Assembly: GCA_002714465.1 (NCBI GenBank)
Contig: PAXL01000041.1
Location: 6,106 to 22,168, forward strand
Source: Gemmatimonadota bacterium
Lineage (GTDB): Bacteria; Latescibacterota; UBA2968
Direction: 5' to 3'
Length of the DNA: 16,063 bases
The first letter of the stretch is position 1, and every line of letters begins with the position of its first letter. Of the stretch, positions 7,036-15,477 are shown one piece after another. A program made the translations under genes and the position numbers. The notes beneath the pieces were generated by a model. It made no database searches. It had not been told where the DNA came from and saw only the letters and a program-made list of their open reading frames with translations.

Positions 7036-9732
7036 TTGAGCTCTACGATTTCACGCCCATCCATCTTAACTGGCAATCACAGCCCGAGTTCGCTTCGTAA
7101 GAAGATTGAAGACTGTGACTGGGCGGCCGAAATTTATGTCGGTATTGTCGAATCCGTTCAACCTTATGTAGATCGTCATCAGACGGATCCCGAATGGATC
7201 GTGTCAAGACTGTGCATGCACTGGCGGACACATCATGATCGGACATTCGTAAACGGCGCCCGATGGTCTCACAGTGAAGGTAAGGCCCCTGTCCCCACGG
7301 TTCGGTTCGCGGGCGCCCGCGATTGGGCCACCGACTACGCGATGCCGTCGCTTGAAGATCTCCTCCCCTATTCCGAAGATCCGCGAGGCATCTGGCTGCA
7401 ACACAAAGAAAAGGAAGGCACCCCGTGGGAGTGGGCCGATGTCAGTGTCACGGGCCACATCATCGAGGGAATCAACGAGCGGATCATGACGCTAGCCCAA
7501 AAAGCGGCCTTCTTATACTGGTATCTTGGCGACACGAAATACGCAAGGTTCGCCGCGGACATCGTGCTTCCGTATGTCCACGGGATGCATCACCGCCGGA
7601 ACCCTGAAACATTCGAAGATCACAGCCAGGCGCATATCCACGGAATCGCGACCTTCGAAGTCATCCACGAACGCATCACTTACCCGCTTGCCGTCGCTTA
7701 CGAATATTTACTCCCTTACCTCAACCAAACCGACGCTGACATCACGCTCATCCAGAACCTCTTCCGCAGATGGGCCGACCGAATCATCGAAGGCGGCTTT
7801 GCGCACGGAAATTGGAATCTCCATCAGGCGAAATACATCGTCCCACTTGGCCTGGCGCTGGAACCGAACGAAGCCTATAACGACGGGAAGGGGCGCGAAT
7901 TTTACGTCGAGCATTTCACGTCACGCAGCACCCCCAATCAGGCCTGCCTTGCCGATCTGGTCGCCCAGTATGATGAGCAGGGGGTTTGGCCGGAATCACC
8001 CGGCTATGCATTCAACGTCACGGACAACATCATCGAGATCTCGCACCTCGTAAACAACGGGTTGGGTCAGGACCCGGTTACCCACTTCCCAATCCTCGAA
8101 CGCGCAGCGCTTCTGGTGTCCCAGTTTGCCTTCCCTAACGGTAGGACGGTCGGCTATGGCGATACTGGCAATGGCCTGCCTAGTACGCATACGCTCGAAC
8201 TTATGATTGCGCGAGCACGGCGGTTATCGGACTCAGAAACAGAGAGGCGGCTGACGCCTGTACTTCAGCGTCAGATACACGAACACGGCTACCAACGAGG
8301 CAAAAAGGGATCGATTCTGGAGCTCGCAACATATGTCGATACCCTTCACTCTTCCGATGACGTTCCACCAACAGTTGCATCAAGAACATTTCTGGCCGAC
8401 ACCGTAAGCTTGATCCTTCAACGAAACGGACACGACGCCGATACCGGACTGATGGCCTCTCTAACGGCAACCCGAGGCGGCCATTCACACGCGGGAGGTC
8501 TGGCGCTTGAGCTATATGGTCGGGGATTTGCGATCTCGCCTGATTCGGGACCGGGAGTCAGTTACTGGCAAAAAGAACACGGAGAATATTACTCCCGACC
8601 TCCTGCACACAACACCGTCATCGTCGACGGCGTCTCAAACTACAACCCGCACAATCACGACTATCCCTTCACACTGAACGCGGTCGACCCCACGCCGGCC
8701 CGCGACTTCGCAGCTTCTGATACGAACTCATTCTTTGATGTTTCTTTCAACGAGCCTTCGACAGATTCCGATCAACGTCGCGTCGTAGGTCTGATCCGCT
8801 CCTCTCCGGATTCGGGCTACTACGTCGACATCTTTCGATCCAAACGTCGAGATGGCGCGGATCGATTTCACGACTATATCCATCACAACCTCGGGCAATC
8901 GCTTCAGTTGAAGAATGTAGACGGGGAGGCGCTAGGACTGGAAGAAACGGAAGGCCTCGGGGCTGTGGCAGGAGATCAGGCGGGATACGATTACTTCACT
9001 GAAAAGCGAACAGCCAAATCGGATGAAAACATCTCGGCTGTGTTTGGTGTTGAAATAGATGATGCTAGAAAACTTGAAACGGTAGTCCACGTATTGGGAG
9101 GGACGTCCAGAAAACTCTACGCAGTCAAAAGCCCTTGGGCTCGGACGACAAGATCGGGTTCAGCACCCGCATCGTTGCAAGGTCCGATGCCAACGCTGAT
9201 CGTTCGCCAGGAGGGTGAGGCCTGGACCCGCCCCTTTGTGACCGTCATTGAAACGTCCGAACGCGGAAAGAGCACCGTGCGTCACGTCGACCGTCTGGAC
9301 AGCCTGGCTATCGACCTGACCTCCGTGTCCGTCCAATCAATCGTCGATAATCGTGAGCGACTCGACTCGATATTCTCAGATAGCGTTGGCACAGACTGCC
9401 ACACCATCGGAGACGACCGATTTCAGGGACACTACGGCACTGTCACATTGTTGGACGATGACCTTGCAGAGCTGTATCTGGGTTCGGGGAAATCGATCGG
9501 TCACAAGGGCTTTGGTATCGAATCAGCTTCGGAAACATCTGCTGCGATCGCTGTCACGAACGATACCATTCGAATATCCTGTGAGAGCGATATCACGATT
9601 CATCTTCCCGTGTCGTTAATAGACTCGGTTCGCGCCTCACTCGACACGCAAAATATCCCCTTCACATCAACCAAGATGAATCTTGAATTGAAGTTGGGCA
9701 TTGGGCTAACCGTGCTTAGTCTGAAAAGATGA
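7036..9732 (+). CDS. heparinase II/III-like polysaccharide lyase family protein
   Basis: An 898-residue protein. An N-terminal alpha/alpha-toroid of the alginate-lyase type spans roughly residues 130-400 (HGNWNLHQAKY at about 257-267, WPESPGYAFN at 318-327). It is followed by a heparinase II/III-like beta-sandwich from about 450 with GGHSHAGGLALELYG (481-495) and PAHNTVIVDG (523-532). These His, Tyr and Asn residues are where PL12/PL17/PL21-type lyases carry catalytic or metal-binding groups; the exact family is uncertain. Such enzymes eliminate uronate-containing glycans. The protein is longer than typical members because of an extended C-terminal beta-rich part. The start is TTG, supported by GAGGA (7025-7029) 6 nt upstream. 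There is no signal peptide, so it probably acts on imported oligosaccharides. The 200-bp gap upstream suggests its own promoter. Confidence 0.85.
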   Translation: MSSTISRPSILTGNHSPSSLRKKIEDCDWAAEIYVGIVESVQPYVDRHQTDPEWIVSRLCMHWRTHHDRTFVNGARWSHSEGKAPVPTVRFAGARDWATDYAMPSLEDLLPYSEDPRGIWLQHKEKEGTPWEWADVSVTGHIIEGINERIMTLAQKAAFLYWYLGDTKYARFAADIVLPYVHGMHHRRNPETFEDHSQAHIHGIATFEVIHERITYPLAVAYEYLLPYLNQTDADITLIQNLFRRWADRIIEGGFAHGNWNLHQAKYIVPLGLALEPNEAYNDGKGREFYVEHFTSRSTPNQACLADLVAQYDEQGVWPESPGYAFNVTDNIIEISHLVNNGLGQDPVTHFPILERAALLVSQFAFPNGRTVGYGDTGNGLPSTHTLELMIARARRLSDSETERRLTPVLQRQIHEHGYQRGKKGSILELATYVDTLHSSDDVPPTVASRTFLADTVSLILQRNGHDADTGLMASLTATRGGHSHAGGLALELYGRGFAISPDSGPGVSYWQKEHGEYYSRPPAHNTVIVDGVSNYNPHNHDYPFTLNAVDPTPARDFAASDTNSFFDVSFNEPSTDSDQRRVVGLIRSSPDSGYYVDIFRSKRRDGADRFHDYIHHNLGQSLQLKNVDGEALGLEETEGLGAVAGDQAGYDYFTEKRTAKSDENISAVFGVEIDDARKLETVVHVLGGTSRKLYAVKSPWARTTRSGSAPASLQGPMPTLIVRQEGEAWTRPFVTVIETSERGKSTVRHVDRLDSLAIDLTSVSVQSIVDNRERLDSIFSDSVGTDCHTIGDDRFQGHYGTVTLLDDDLAELYLGSGKSIGHKGFGIESASETSAAIAVTNDTIRISCESDITIHLPVSLIDSVRASLDTQNIPFTSTKMNLELKLGIGLTVLSLKR

Positions 9733-9809
9733 TTACTTCATCCCAGATGCTTTGAATCATACCGAACTGTTTCCTCCGACACCCGACTCCCCACGCCCGA
9801 CTCACGCCT

Positions 9810-11225
9810 CTAGATCTCCTCTTCCCAGTCCACCACCGCCCCTGCCTCACACAGCGCATCTCTCAACCGATCCGTATCCACTTCCTTATATGCAATCGCA
9901 TCCTTCACCACCTGCACCGAGGCCAACCCGGCCGCGTGTCCCATCGCATAACACGGACCCATCTCACGCAATGGACCTAACACATCACGTTCCACACTGA
10001 TAGCTCTGCCTGGACAGATCACATTCTCAATGGGTCTCGGGACCAGGACTCGGTAAGGAATCGGCATCGCCAGTCGTTTCAGTTTCGGCGCGTCCTTCCG
10101 GCTATGCATCGGTTGATAGCTGGGACGCTTCGGATCGGGCAAATCCCAGCCATATCCGCTGAACCCAATCGTGTCCGGAAACGCCAGCTCATCTGCAACG
10201 TCAGCCACTTTATAAACGAAAGCCCCCACGATACGACGGGTCTCACGAATACCAAGCACCGGTGCAACCATTCGGATGCGTGCATTCTCGAAACCCGGAA
10301 AGTGCTTCTTCATAATCGCGAACAGTTCGGTCACTTCGCTCCGGCCCTGCATCATCCCTTTCGAAAGAGAAACACCGTCGGTACCATCGACATCGCAGAT
10401 ACGCGTTGTATTGATCATCAGTGTTCCTTTCTCGTGAAGCTGAACGCTGATAAAGATATCGTATGGGAAAGGCCATGCATCCTGGTCCTTGAGCGACTGA
10501 ATCAGTTCCCGAAACCGATTTGAATTCGACTTATAGATTTCCGAAGCCAGTACATCCTGATCGACATTGTTTACGTGGAACATCAGTGTCGCGGGGGTCA
10601 TCAGGTTGTCTTCTTCGCGCCCCTTCACAAACGCACAGCCGCTACGTGCCGCCACATCGCCATCGCCGGTAGCATCAACTACGGCCTTTGTTGGGATTGC
10701 CCGCAGCCCACCTTTGTTAAACACGATGATATGTGTGATCCGGCCGGCCTCGATGACAACGTCGACCATAGATGTAAAGAAAAGGAGATCGACACCCGCC
10801 TCGAGCATCTTCTCGTCAAGAATGGCCGTCATCTGAATCGGGTCGAACGGGACGCCATAGGTGATGTTCGACACTACTCCCGTCCATCCGTGAGGACTGA
10901 ACTTTTCACCCTTGATATCGACAGGATTGATCGCGCCACCACGAGCGGCCAGATCCTCAACGATTTCCTTGAAGATACCTGCCACGCACCAGTGCCTGTT
11001 ATCCCGTGTTCTTCCACCGAGTAAATGAGAAACACCGGCCGACGTTCCGACGCCTCCAAGTTGTCCCGTTTGCTCCAACAGAAGGACTCTCAGCCCCGCT
11101 CGCCTCGCAGCAAGAGCGGCAGGAATCCCGGACGGCCCACCCCCACAGACAATCAGGTCATAGGGTTCCCCTATTGGGATCGACTTTTCAAAACCAAGCG
11201 TATTCACGATTGGGAAGATCCTCAC
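9810..11225 (-). CDS. FAD-dependent oxidoreductase (FAD_oxidored family)
   Basis: A 471-residue flavoprotein. The dinucleotide fold is seen at DLIVCGGGPSG (23-33), with Glu51 ending the second strand and EQTGQLGGVGTS following, the usual flavin-contact loop of this family. VVDATGDGDVA (182-192) is the second nucleotide-binding signature. The C-terminal PGRAISVERDVLG and YAMGHAAGLA complete the FAD site. Members of this family occur widely in sugar and glycan catabolic loci of marine bacteria, with few substrates known. The frame opens with GTG at 11225 and has no good Shine-Dalgarno; a GTG at 11207 preceded by GAGGA is an alternative. The gene converges on the heparinase-like gene, 77 bp between stops, with no clear terminator. 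Confidence 0.86.
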   Translation of the reverse strand: MRIFPIVNTLGFEKSIPIGEPYDLIVCGGGPSGIPAALAARRAGLRVLLLEQTGQLGGVGTSAGVSHLLGGRTRDNRHWCVAGIFKEIVEDLAARGGAINPVDIKGEKFSPHGWTGVVSNITYGVPFDPIQMTAILDEKMLEAGVDLLFFTSMVDVVIEAGRITHIIVFNKGGLRAIPTKAVVDATGDGDVAARSGCAFVKGREEDNLMTPATLMFHVNNVDQDVLASEIYKSNSNRFRELIQSLKDQDAWPFPYDIFISVQLHEKGTLMINTTRICDVDGTDGVSLSKGMMQGRSEVTELFAIMKKHFPGFENARIRMVAPVLGIRETRRIVGAFVYKVADVADELAFPDTIGFSGYGWDLPDPKRPSYQPMHSRKDAPKLKRLAMPIPYRVLVPRPIENVICPGRAISVERDVLGPLREMGPCYAMGHAAGLASVQVVKDAIAYKEVDTDRLRDALCEAGAVVDWEEEI

Positions 11226-11290
11226 CTTGTAGGGTTGCTTCGTATACCACGAGTTTTCACCTATTGAGCATCCACCATTACTATACCAAA

Positions 11291-11321
11291 CGTTCTATAG
11301 GCGGCTCCGGCTGATAGAACG
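11291..11321. repeat. inverted repeat CGTTCTAT/ATAGAACG
   Basis: Perfect 8-bp arms, CGTTCTAT (11291-11298) and ATAGAACG (11314-11321), are separated by 15 bp. It sits about 65 bp upstream of the FAD oxidoreductase start on the minus strand, where an operator or 5'-UTR hairpin would act. A smaller related palindrome, CGTTCTTGAACG, occurs at 1573-1584. Confidence 0.45.
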
Positions 11322-11420
11322 AATAAACATTAGAGACCGCACGTCTTCAAAGACTAAGCCAACCCAGTGATACAGCCAGGATCTGGGTCACCAATAACTA
11401 AAAACGTTCGAATTAGGACA

Positions 11421-11465
11421 CTAGCCCTGCTAGATTTGATTTCAGCAGGGCTGGTTCTTTATTTA
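11421..11465 (+). terminator. hairpin with T-rich tail between divergent genes
   Basis: AGCCCTGCT (11423-11431) and AGCAGGGCT (11444-11452) form a perfect 9-bp stem, extendable by one G-U and one G-C pair. A T-rich tail, GGTTCTTTATTTA, follows. In plus orientation this is a plausible intrinsic terminator, yet the nearest plus-strand gene starts downstream of it. It may end an antisense or small RNA begun in this intergenic region, or act as an attenuator in a long leader of the dioxygenase gene. Confidence 0.5.
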
Positions 11466-11743
11466 GTCACCCAGACCTTCCTAACGCGCCCTTTTCGATG
11501 CATTCATCTGTTCAACGAGTATCAGATCCGCACCATCGATAGCGTCCCCCGCTAAGCCCTAAAACAGAAAGGTAATCGGTCGGACTCATTCTCGATCTGC
11601 TCCTGGAGTGACCACGCTGGTGCGGTTCGGTGAACCCTTCTTGCATCACTGAAGTCTGATCTTTTCCTTTATGGGCCAAACGTTTTCTGTATTGGGTTGA
11701 TTTTATCATGATGGTTCAAATTAATCATCTTTGAGGTAATCAT

Positions 11744-12715
11744 ATGGCGATCTGTGCACTGGGATACATTGGGATCCGTTCTGACAGGATGGATGATTGG
11801 TCAGAATTTGCATCGAAATTGATCGGGATGCAGCAGGTCGACCGAGCGGGTCAAACCTGTGTGTTTCGGATGGACGACCGTAAGCAACGTCTAATCGTTT
11901 CCGACGAACCAGGTGACACGCTCTCTTTTTTAGGATGGGAGGTAGCCGCATCGAGCGACTTGCAACATTTGGCAACACGGTTAGAAGCCGAAGGTGTCGC
12001 GGTGAAGTGCGGGAGTGACAATTTGTGTGACCGCCGGTTCGTTAGCGAACTCATTTACTTTCACGATCCTGATGGTAATCGAATCGAATTGTTTCACAAT
12101 CCCCAACTAACGGACGCTCCATTCCAACCAGGGCGATCAATCACGGGTTTCAATACAGGAGCCCTCGGGATGGGGCACGCCGTGTTGAACACCAAGGATG
12201 TCGACAGGATGCTGTCCTTCTATCGTGACAAACTTGGTTTTTCTGTAAGTGACTTCGGTTTGAGTCCCTACCCAATGTATTTCTTTCACGTGAACGAAAG
12301 GCACCACAGCCTTGCGCTGTTGGCAACGGGCGGATCAGGATTTCATCATTTCATGGTTGAGTACAAACACCTCGATGATGTGGGACAAGGCTACGATATC
12401 GCACAACAGCAAGAAGGGCGTATCGCATATACGTTAGGGCGCCACACAAACGATTATACGACTTCATTCTACGCACATAGCCCCTCCGGTTTTTTTGTGG
12501 AAAATGGCTGGGGGGGGCGCCTCATCGATCCGACGACCTGGGGATCTCACGAGACTTTCGATGGCCCCAGTTTTTGGGGACACGACCGCCTCTATCTGCC
12601 TGAAGACCAATGCATCACCATGCGTGATATGCGTATGGATGCTGCGTCGCGAGGATTACGCGCACCTCACTTAATTGAGTGTCCCTGGCTGTACGGACAG
12701 ATGAGTTCGAAGTGA
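11744..12715 (+). CDS. type I extradiol ring-cleavage dioxygenase (VOC fold)
   Basis: A 323-residue protein with two tandem vicinal-oxygen-chelate modules (about 1-125 and 140-290). It resembles 2,3-dihydroxybiphenyl- or 2,3-dihydroxyphenylpropionate-type dioxygenases that open catechols next to the hydroxyls using Fe(II). The active site appears complete: H145 (GMGHAVL), H201/H202 (GFHHFMVEY) and E253 (FVENGWGG) as the iron facial triad, with H187/H188 (NERHHSLAL), H234 and Y243 (FYAHSPSG) as the acid-base residues. GAGGT (11733-11737), 6 nt before the ATG, supports the start. The gene is translationally overlapped by the flavin hydroxylase. Codons are less C/G-biased than in the sugar block. 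The real substrate is unknown. Confidence 0.88.
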   Translation: MAICALGYIGIRSDRMDDWSEFASKLIGMQQVDRAGQTCVFRMDDRKQRLIVSDEPGDTLSFLGWEVAASSDLQHLATRLEAEGVAVKCGSDNLCDRRFVSELIYFHDPDGNRIELFHNPQLTDAPFQPGRSITGFNTGALGMGHAVLNTKDVDRMLSFYRDKLGFSVSDFGLSPYPMYFFHVNERHHSLALLATGGSGFHHFMVEYKHLDDVGQGYDIAQQQEGRIAYTLGRHTNDYTTSFYAHSPSGFFVENGWGGRLIDPTTWGSHETFDGPSFWGHDRLYLPEDQCITMRDMRMDAASRGLRAPHLIECPWLYGQMSSK

Positions 12716-14286
12716 CCAATTTCTCACCCCCTCAAGACTTGGAATCACTACGCACCAGTGACGTGTCTCACCATTTCGATGTCGTCATAATCGGCTTTGG
12801 GCCAACTGGAGCAACACTGGCCAACTTGCTTGGGCTCACCGGGGTTCGAACCTTGCTCCTAGACCGAGCGAAGGGCAGCTGTGCACTCCCAAGAGCTGTT
12901 CATTTCGACGGTGAAGTTATGCGTGTCTTTCAGACTATCGGTGTCAGTGATCGAATAGCCAAGTGCGCCATTGTAAATGCCGGAATGCGCTTTGTTAACA
13001 AAGACACCGAAGCATTGCTGCTCGATTGGTCCAGACCCCAAGAAATCGGTGAACACGGCTGGTATCCCAGTTATCGTTTCCATCAGCCAGATCTCGAGCG
13101 TGAGCTACACAACAACCTCATCAAATTTCCCTCGGTGGAAATTCGAACAGGCTGTGAGGCTCAGGTGATTCGTGAAGAGAAAGAAGCAGTTCATGTTCAC
13201 TATGAAGAATTGGATAGCAAAAACCACGTTGTGGTATCGGGTAAGTTCGTTGTCGGCTGTGAGGGGACTCACTCTCTAACGCGCAAGCTTATCGGCGAGG
13301 CGCAGGAGACTCCCATTGAAGATTATGGCTACAACCAACCCTGGCTCGTGGTAGATGTGATCCTGCATAGAGAAAAACCGGAACTGAGCGATTACACGAT
13401 ACAGTATTGTCATTCTGAGAGCCCTGTAACTAGTGCCAGAGGGCCGGGTCTTCGCAGGCGTTGGGAGTTTGCCCTTACGGAGCAAGGGAGAGATCAGCCA
13501 ATCGACGAGCCATTTATTTGGGAACAACTTAGCCCGTGGCTAGATCCTGAAGAGGCGATCTTGGAAAGATTCGCAGTGTATGAGTTCCACTCTAGTATTG
13601 CGCTGAACTGGAGAAAGGATCGATTGTTTGTGGCAGGAGACGCAGCCCATCAGACTCCCCCATTCTTGGGGCAGGGCATGTGTGCGGGTATTCGAGACGC
13701 AGCGAACCTGGCCTGGAAGTTAGCGTTAAGTCTGAAAGGAAACACCAATCCAAGCGTGTTGGATAGCTATGAACAAGAGCGCATCGATCACGTCCGCAGC
13801 TACATAACCACGGCCATTGATCTAGGACAACTGATCAACAGAAATAACAACACGGATCTATATGAAAAATTGAATGCTCCGGACGGAAAAATGAAGAGCA
13901 TTGCGCCTACGCTGGGAAAAGGCCTCGCCATCCAAGAGAACACCCACGTGGGTAGTATATGCCCGCAACCAACCTTAACGCGCGTTGGTGACCACCCTAC
14001 CTTTCTAGATGATCATTGCGGCTATGCGCCGAATTTGTTGATTGATTCCAAAGGGGCAGAGGAACTATCTGACGAACAGTCCGCGGTTCTCAATAGATAT
14101 GAGTCGGCCGGCTTGTGTGTAGTAAATTCGGATTCGGAACCGCACGTAGCTGCTTTGCTCAAACAGTTACAATTAAATGCACTTCTAACAAGACCCGACA
14201 GATATATCCTCGCGAGCTCTACCAACAGCTCTGAGTTACAGACAATGCTCGATCAGGTTCCACTCGTTATGCCAGCTTATCCCTGA
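12712..14286 (+). CDS. FAD-dependent aromatic hydroxylase (MhpA/class A monooxygenase-like)
   Basis: A 524-residue single-component flavoprotein monooxygenase expected to hydroxylate a phenol to a catechol with NAD(P)H and O2. The FAD-binding GFGPTGATLANLLG (28-41), the RAVHFDGEVMRVFQTIG segment (61-77) typical of MhpA-like enzymes, and the GD motif FVAGDAAHQTPP (306-317) are clear. The intervening motif, usually C/A-D-G, reads GCEGTHSLTRKLIG (182-195), a conservative D-to-E change. A thioredoxin-like C-terminal tail is present. The frame is open from GTG 12679, but the GTG at 12712 overlaps the upstream stop as GTGA, implying coupling, and fits the family's N-terminus better. Its product would be the substrate of the preceding dioxygenase. 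Confidence 0.88.
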   Translation: MTNFSPPQDLESLRTSDVSHHFDVVIIGFGPTGATLANLLGLTGVRTLLLDRAKGSCALPRAVHFDGEVMRVFQTIGVSDRIAKCAIVNAGMRFVNKDTEALLLDWSRPQEIGEHGWYPSYRFHQPDLERELHNNLIKFPSVEIRTGCEAQVIREEKEAVHVHYEELDSKNHVVVSGKFVVGCEGTHSLTRKLIGEAQETPIEDYGYNQPWLVVDVILHREKPELSDYTIQYCHSESPVTSARGPGLRRRWEFALTEQGRDQPIDEPFIWEQLSPWLDPEEAILERFAVYEFHSSIALNWRKDRLFVAGDAAHQTPPFLGQGMCAGIRDAANLAWKLALSLKGNTNPSVLDSYEQERIDHVRSYITTAIDLGQLINRNNNTDLYEKLNAPDGKMKSIAPTLGKGLAIQENTHVGSICPQPTLTRVGDHPTFLDDHCGYAPNLLIDSKGAEELSDEQSAVLNRYESAGLCVVNSDSEPHVAALLKQLQLNALLTRPDRYILASSTNSSELQTMLDQVPLVMPAYP

Positions 14287-14332
14287 CGCGCGACGGTAAA
14301 CGGGCGACCTCTAATGAGATCCGAGACAAACC

Positions 14333-15205
14333 ATGCGACTAGGCCTCAACTCCCTCATTCGCGACCCAGAAAAACCCAACCGTTGGATCGACGTCGAAGG
14401 CGTGCTGGATCTGGTCCTTGAGCTCGGCCTCGATCTGATCGATGTCCAGCTTGACCGAGGATTTCGCTCTCTCAACGATGTTTATCTTCGTTCTCTACGA
14501 GAAAAATGCGAAGCCCTTGGCATCGACGTCGGCTACGCCGGAGTAGGACAAGGATTCGTTGGTGTTGCGGAGGACGCGAATGGCAAGCGGGTCGGCGTGA
14601 TGCTCTCGGACGACGAGATGACATCCCGAATCCAAGAGGTTGAGTGCGGGATCGAGGCTGCTCTCAAGGTCGGTGCGCCCCTCATTCGCTTGTTCGCAGG
14701 AGCCGTACCATCTGAGTCACCCGGGGCTCACCGCATCTGGGAAAACGCCATAGAAGCATTTCGGCACGTTGCAATTTTCGCGGAAAACCGTGGCATCCAG
14801 ATCGGCCTTCACAACCACCCCCCCGCTGTGGCTCCCACTAGTGACGATATCCTCAGGCTACTCACAGAAATCGACCGCCCAAACGTAACAGTTCTGATGG
14901 ACACGGGACAGTGGTGGGGATCTCCGGGCACGAACCTGAAAGGTATTTCAAACCCTGACTTGGGTTTCTATCGCTTTATGGAGCTGGTAGCACCCCACGC
15001 GGCATACGTAAGAGCCAAGATATACAGGATCGAATCCGGAGCAGAGGAGTGGCTGGATTACCCTAGAATCTTCCGAATACTTGAGTCAGCGGAATACCTT
15101 GGCCCCGTATCGATAGTTTATGAAAACCGAAACAATCGCTGCGGCTACAAAGAAGCGCTCAAGCTCGCAGTCGCCCATCTCCGTTCGTGCATGCACACAA
15201 GCTAG
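14333..15205 (+). CDS. sugar phosphate isomerase/epimerase-like TIM barrel protein
   Basis: A 290-residue xylose-isomerase-like/AP-endonuclease-2 fold protein. The strand-end motifs are visible: GLHNHPP (158-164), VLMDTGQWW (187-195) with the metal ligand Asp190, YVRAKIY (225-231) and VYENR (262-266) with Glu264. In classical members the first of these carries a Glu and the third a His (HxKD). Here they are LHNH and RAK, so the metal site is altered and the protein may bind a different cofactor arrangement or act as an isomerase/dehydratase of unknown substrate. It lies 46 bp after the hydroxylase and probably shares its transcript, though its C-richer codons resemble the sugar block more. 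The start at ATG 14333 has only a weak GAG upstream. Confidence 0.82.
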   Translation: MRLGLNSLIRDPEKPNRWIDVEGVLDLVLELGLDLIDVQLDRGFRSLNDVYLRSLREKCEALGIDVGYAGVGQGFVGVAEDANGKRVGVMLSDDEMTSRIQEVECGIEAALKVGAPLIRLFAGAVPSESPGAHRIWENAIEAFRHVAIFAENRGIQIGLHNHPPAVAPTSDDILRLLTEIDRPNVTVLMDTGQWWGSPGTNLKGISNPDLGFYRFMELVAPHAAYVRAKIYRIESGAEEWLDYPRIFRILESAEYLGPVSIVYENRNNRCGYKEALKLAVAHLRSCMHTS

Positions 15206-15477
15206 TCGAGATCAAGAAACATATTGGCGACTTATTATATATGACCTACAACTCTGGACGAGTAATTCCACTTATTGACTCGCTCCCGATAATCCTGGTG
15301 TGTACATCTATAGCTGGCTCAACCACAGGAAATTATTTAGACTTAGTTAGTTCTAGGAAATGGAACCGCTGAACTATTGCTTTCTTGATCAGAAAGGTTC
15401 TGGAACCAAAGCAGATTAAGGACGTCTCAGGGAGGAGCCGTTCGTTTTCAGGACAATGTCCATTAGGGAGTATTGCA
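15206..15477. other. intergenic region before the repeat lipoprotein
   Basis: A 272-bp AT-richer gap. It contains a small interrupted palindrome, GGTTC-TG-GAACC (15396-15407), and the Shine-Dalgarno AGGGAG (15465-15470). No convincing promoter boxes, terminator or coding pattern was found. A 61-codon open frame at its left side overlaps the previous gene's end and lacks a ribosome site. Confidence 0.5.

Larger units (their letters stand above)
11226..11743. other. divergent intergenic region (518 bp)
   Basis: The gap separates the minus-strand FAD oxidoreductase from the plus-strand ring-cleavage dioxygenase, so it must carry at least one promoter in each direction. It contains an inverted repeat (11291-11321), the motif GGGTCACCAA (11385-11394), a terminator-like hairpin (11421-11465) and, near the dioxygenase start, an AT-rich stretch with the palindrome ATCATGAT (around 11705). 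I could not pick out convincing -35/-10 boxes. The short ORFs crossing this region show no recognisable protein features. Confidence 0.6.

Noticed and set aside
7526..8053. 175-codon frame within the heparinase-like gene
   Set aside because: Ser/Thr/Arg-rich composition typical of an out-of-frame reading; the sense frame is continuous for 898 codons.
10575..11024. 149-codon plus-strand frame antisense to the FAD oxidoreductase
   Set aside because: No domain pattern; the opposite frame carries both nucleotide-binding motifs.
15187..15372. 61-codon plus-strand frame after the TIM-barrel gene
   Set aside because: Starts inside the preceding gene, has no Shine-Dalgarno and no recognisable pattern.
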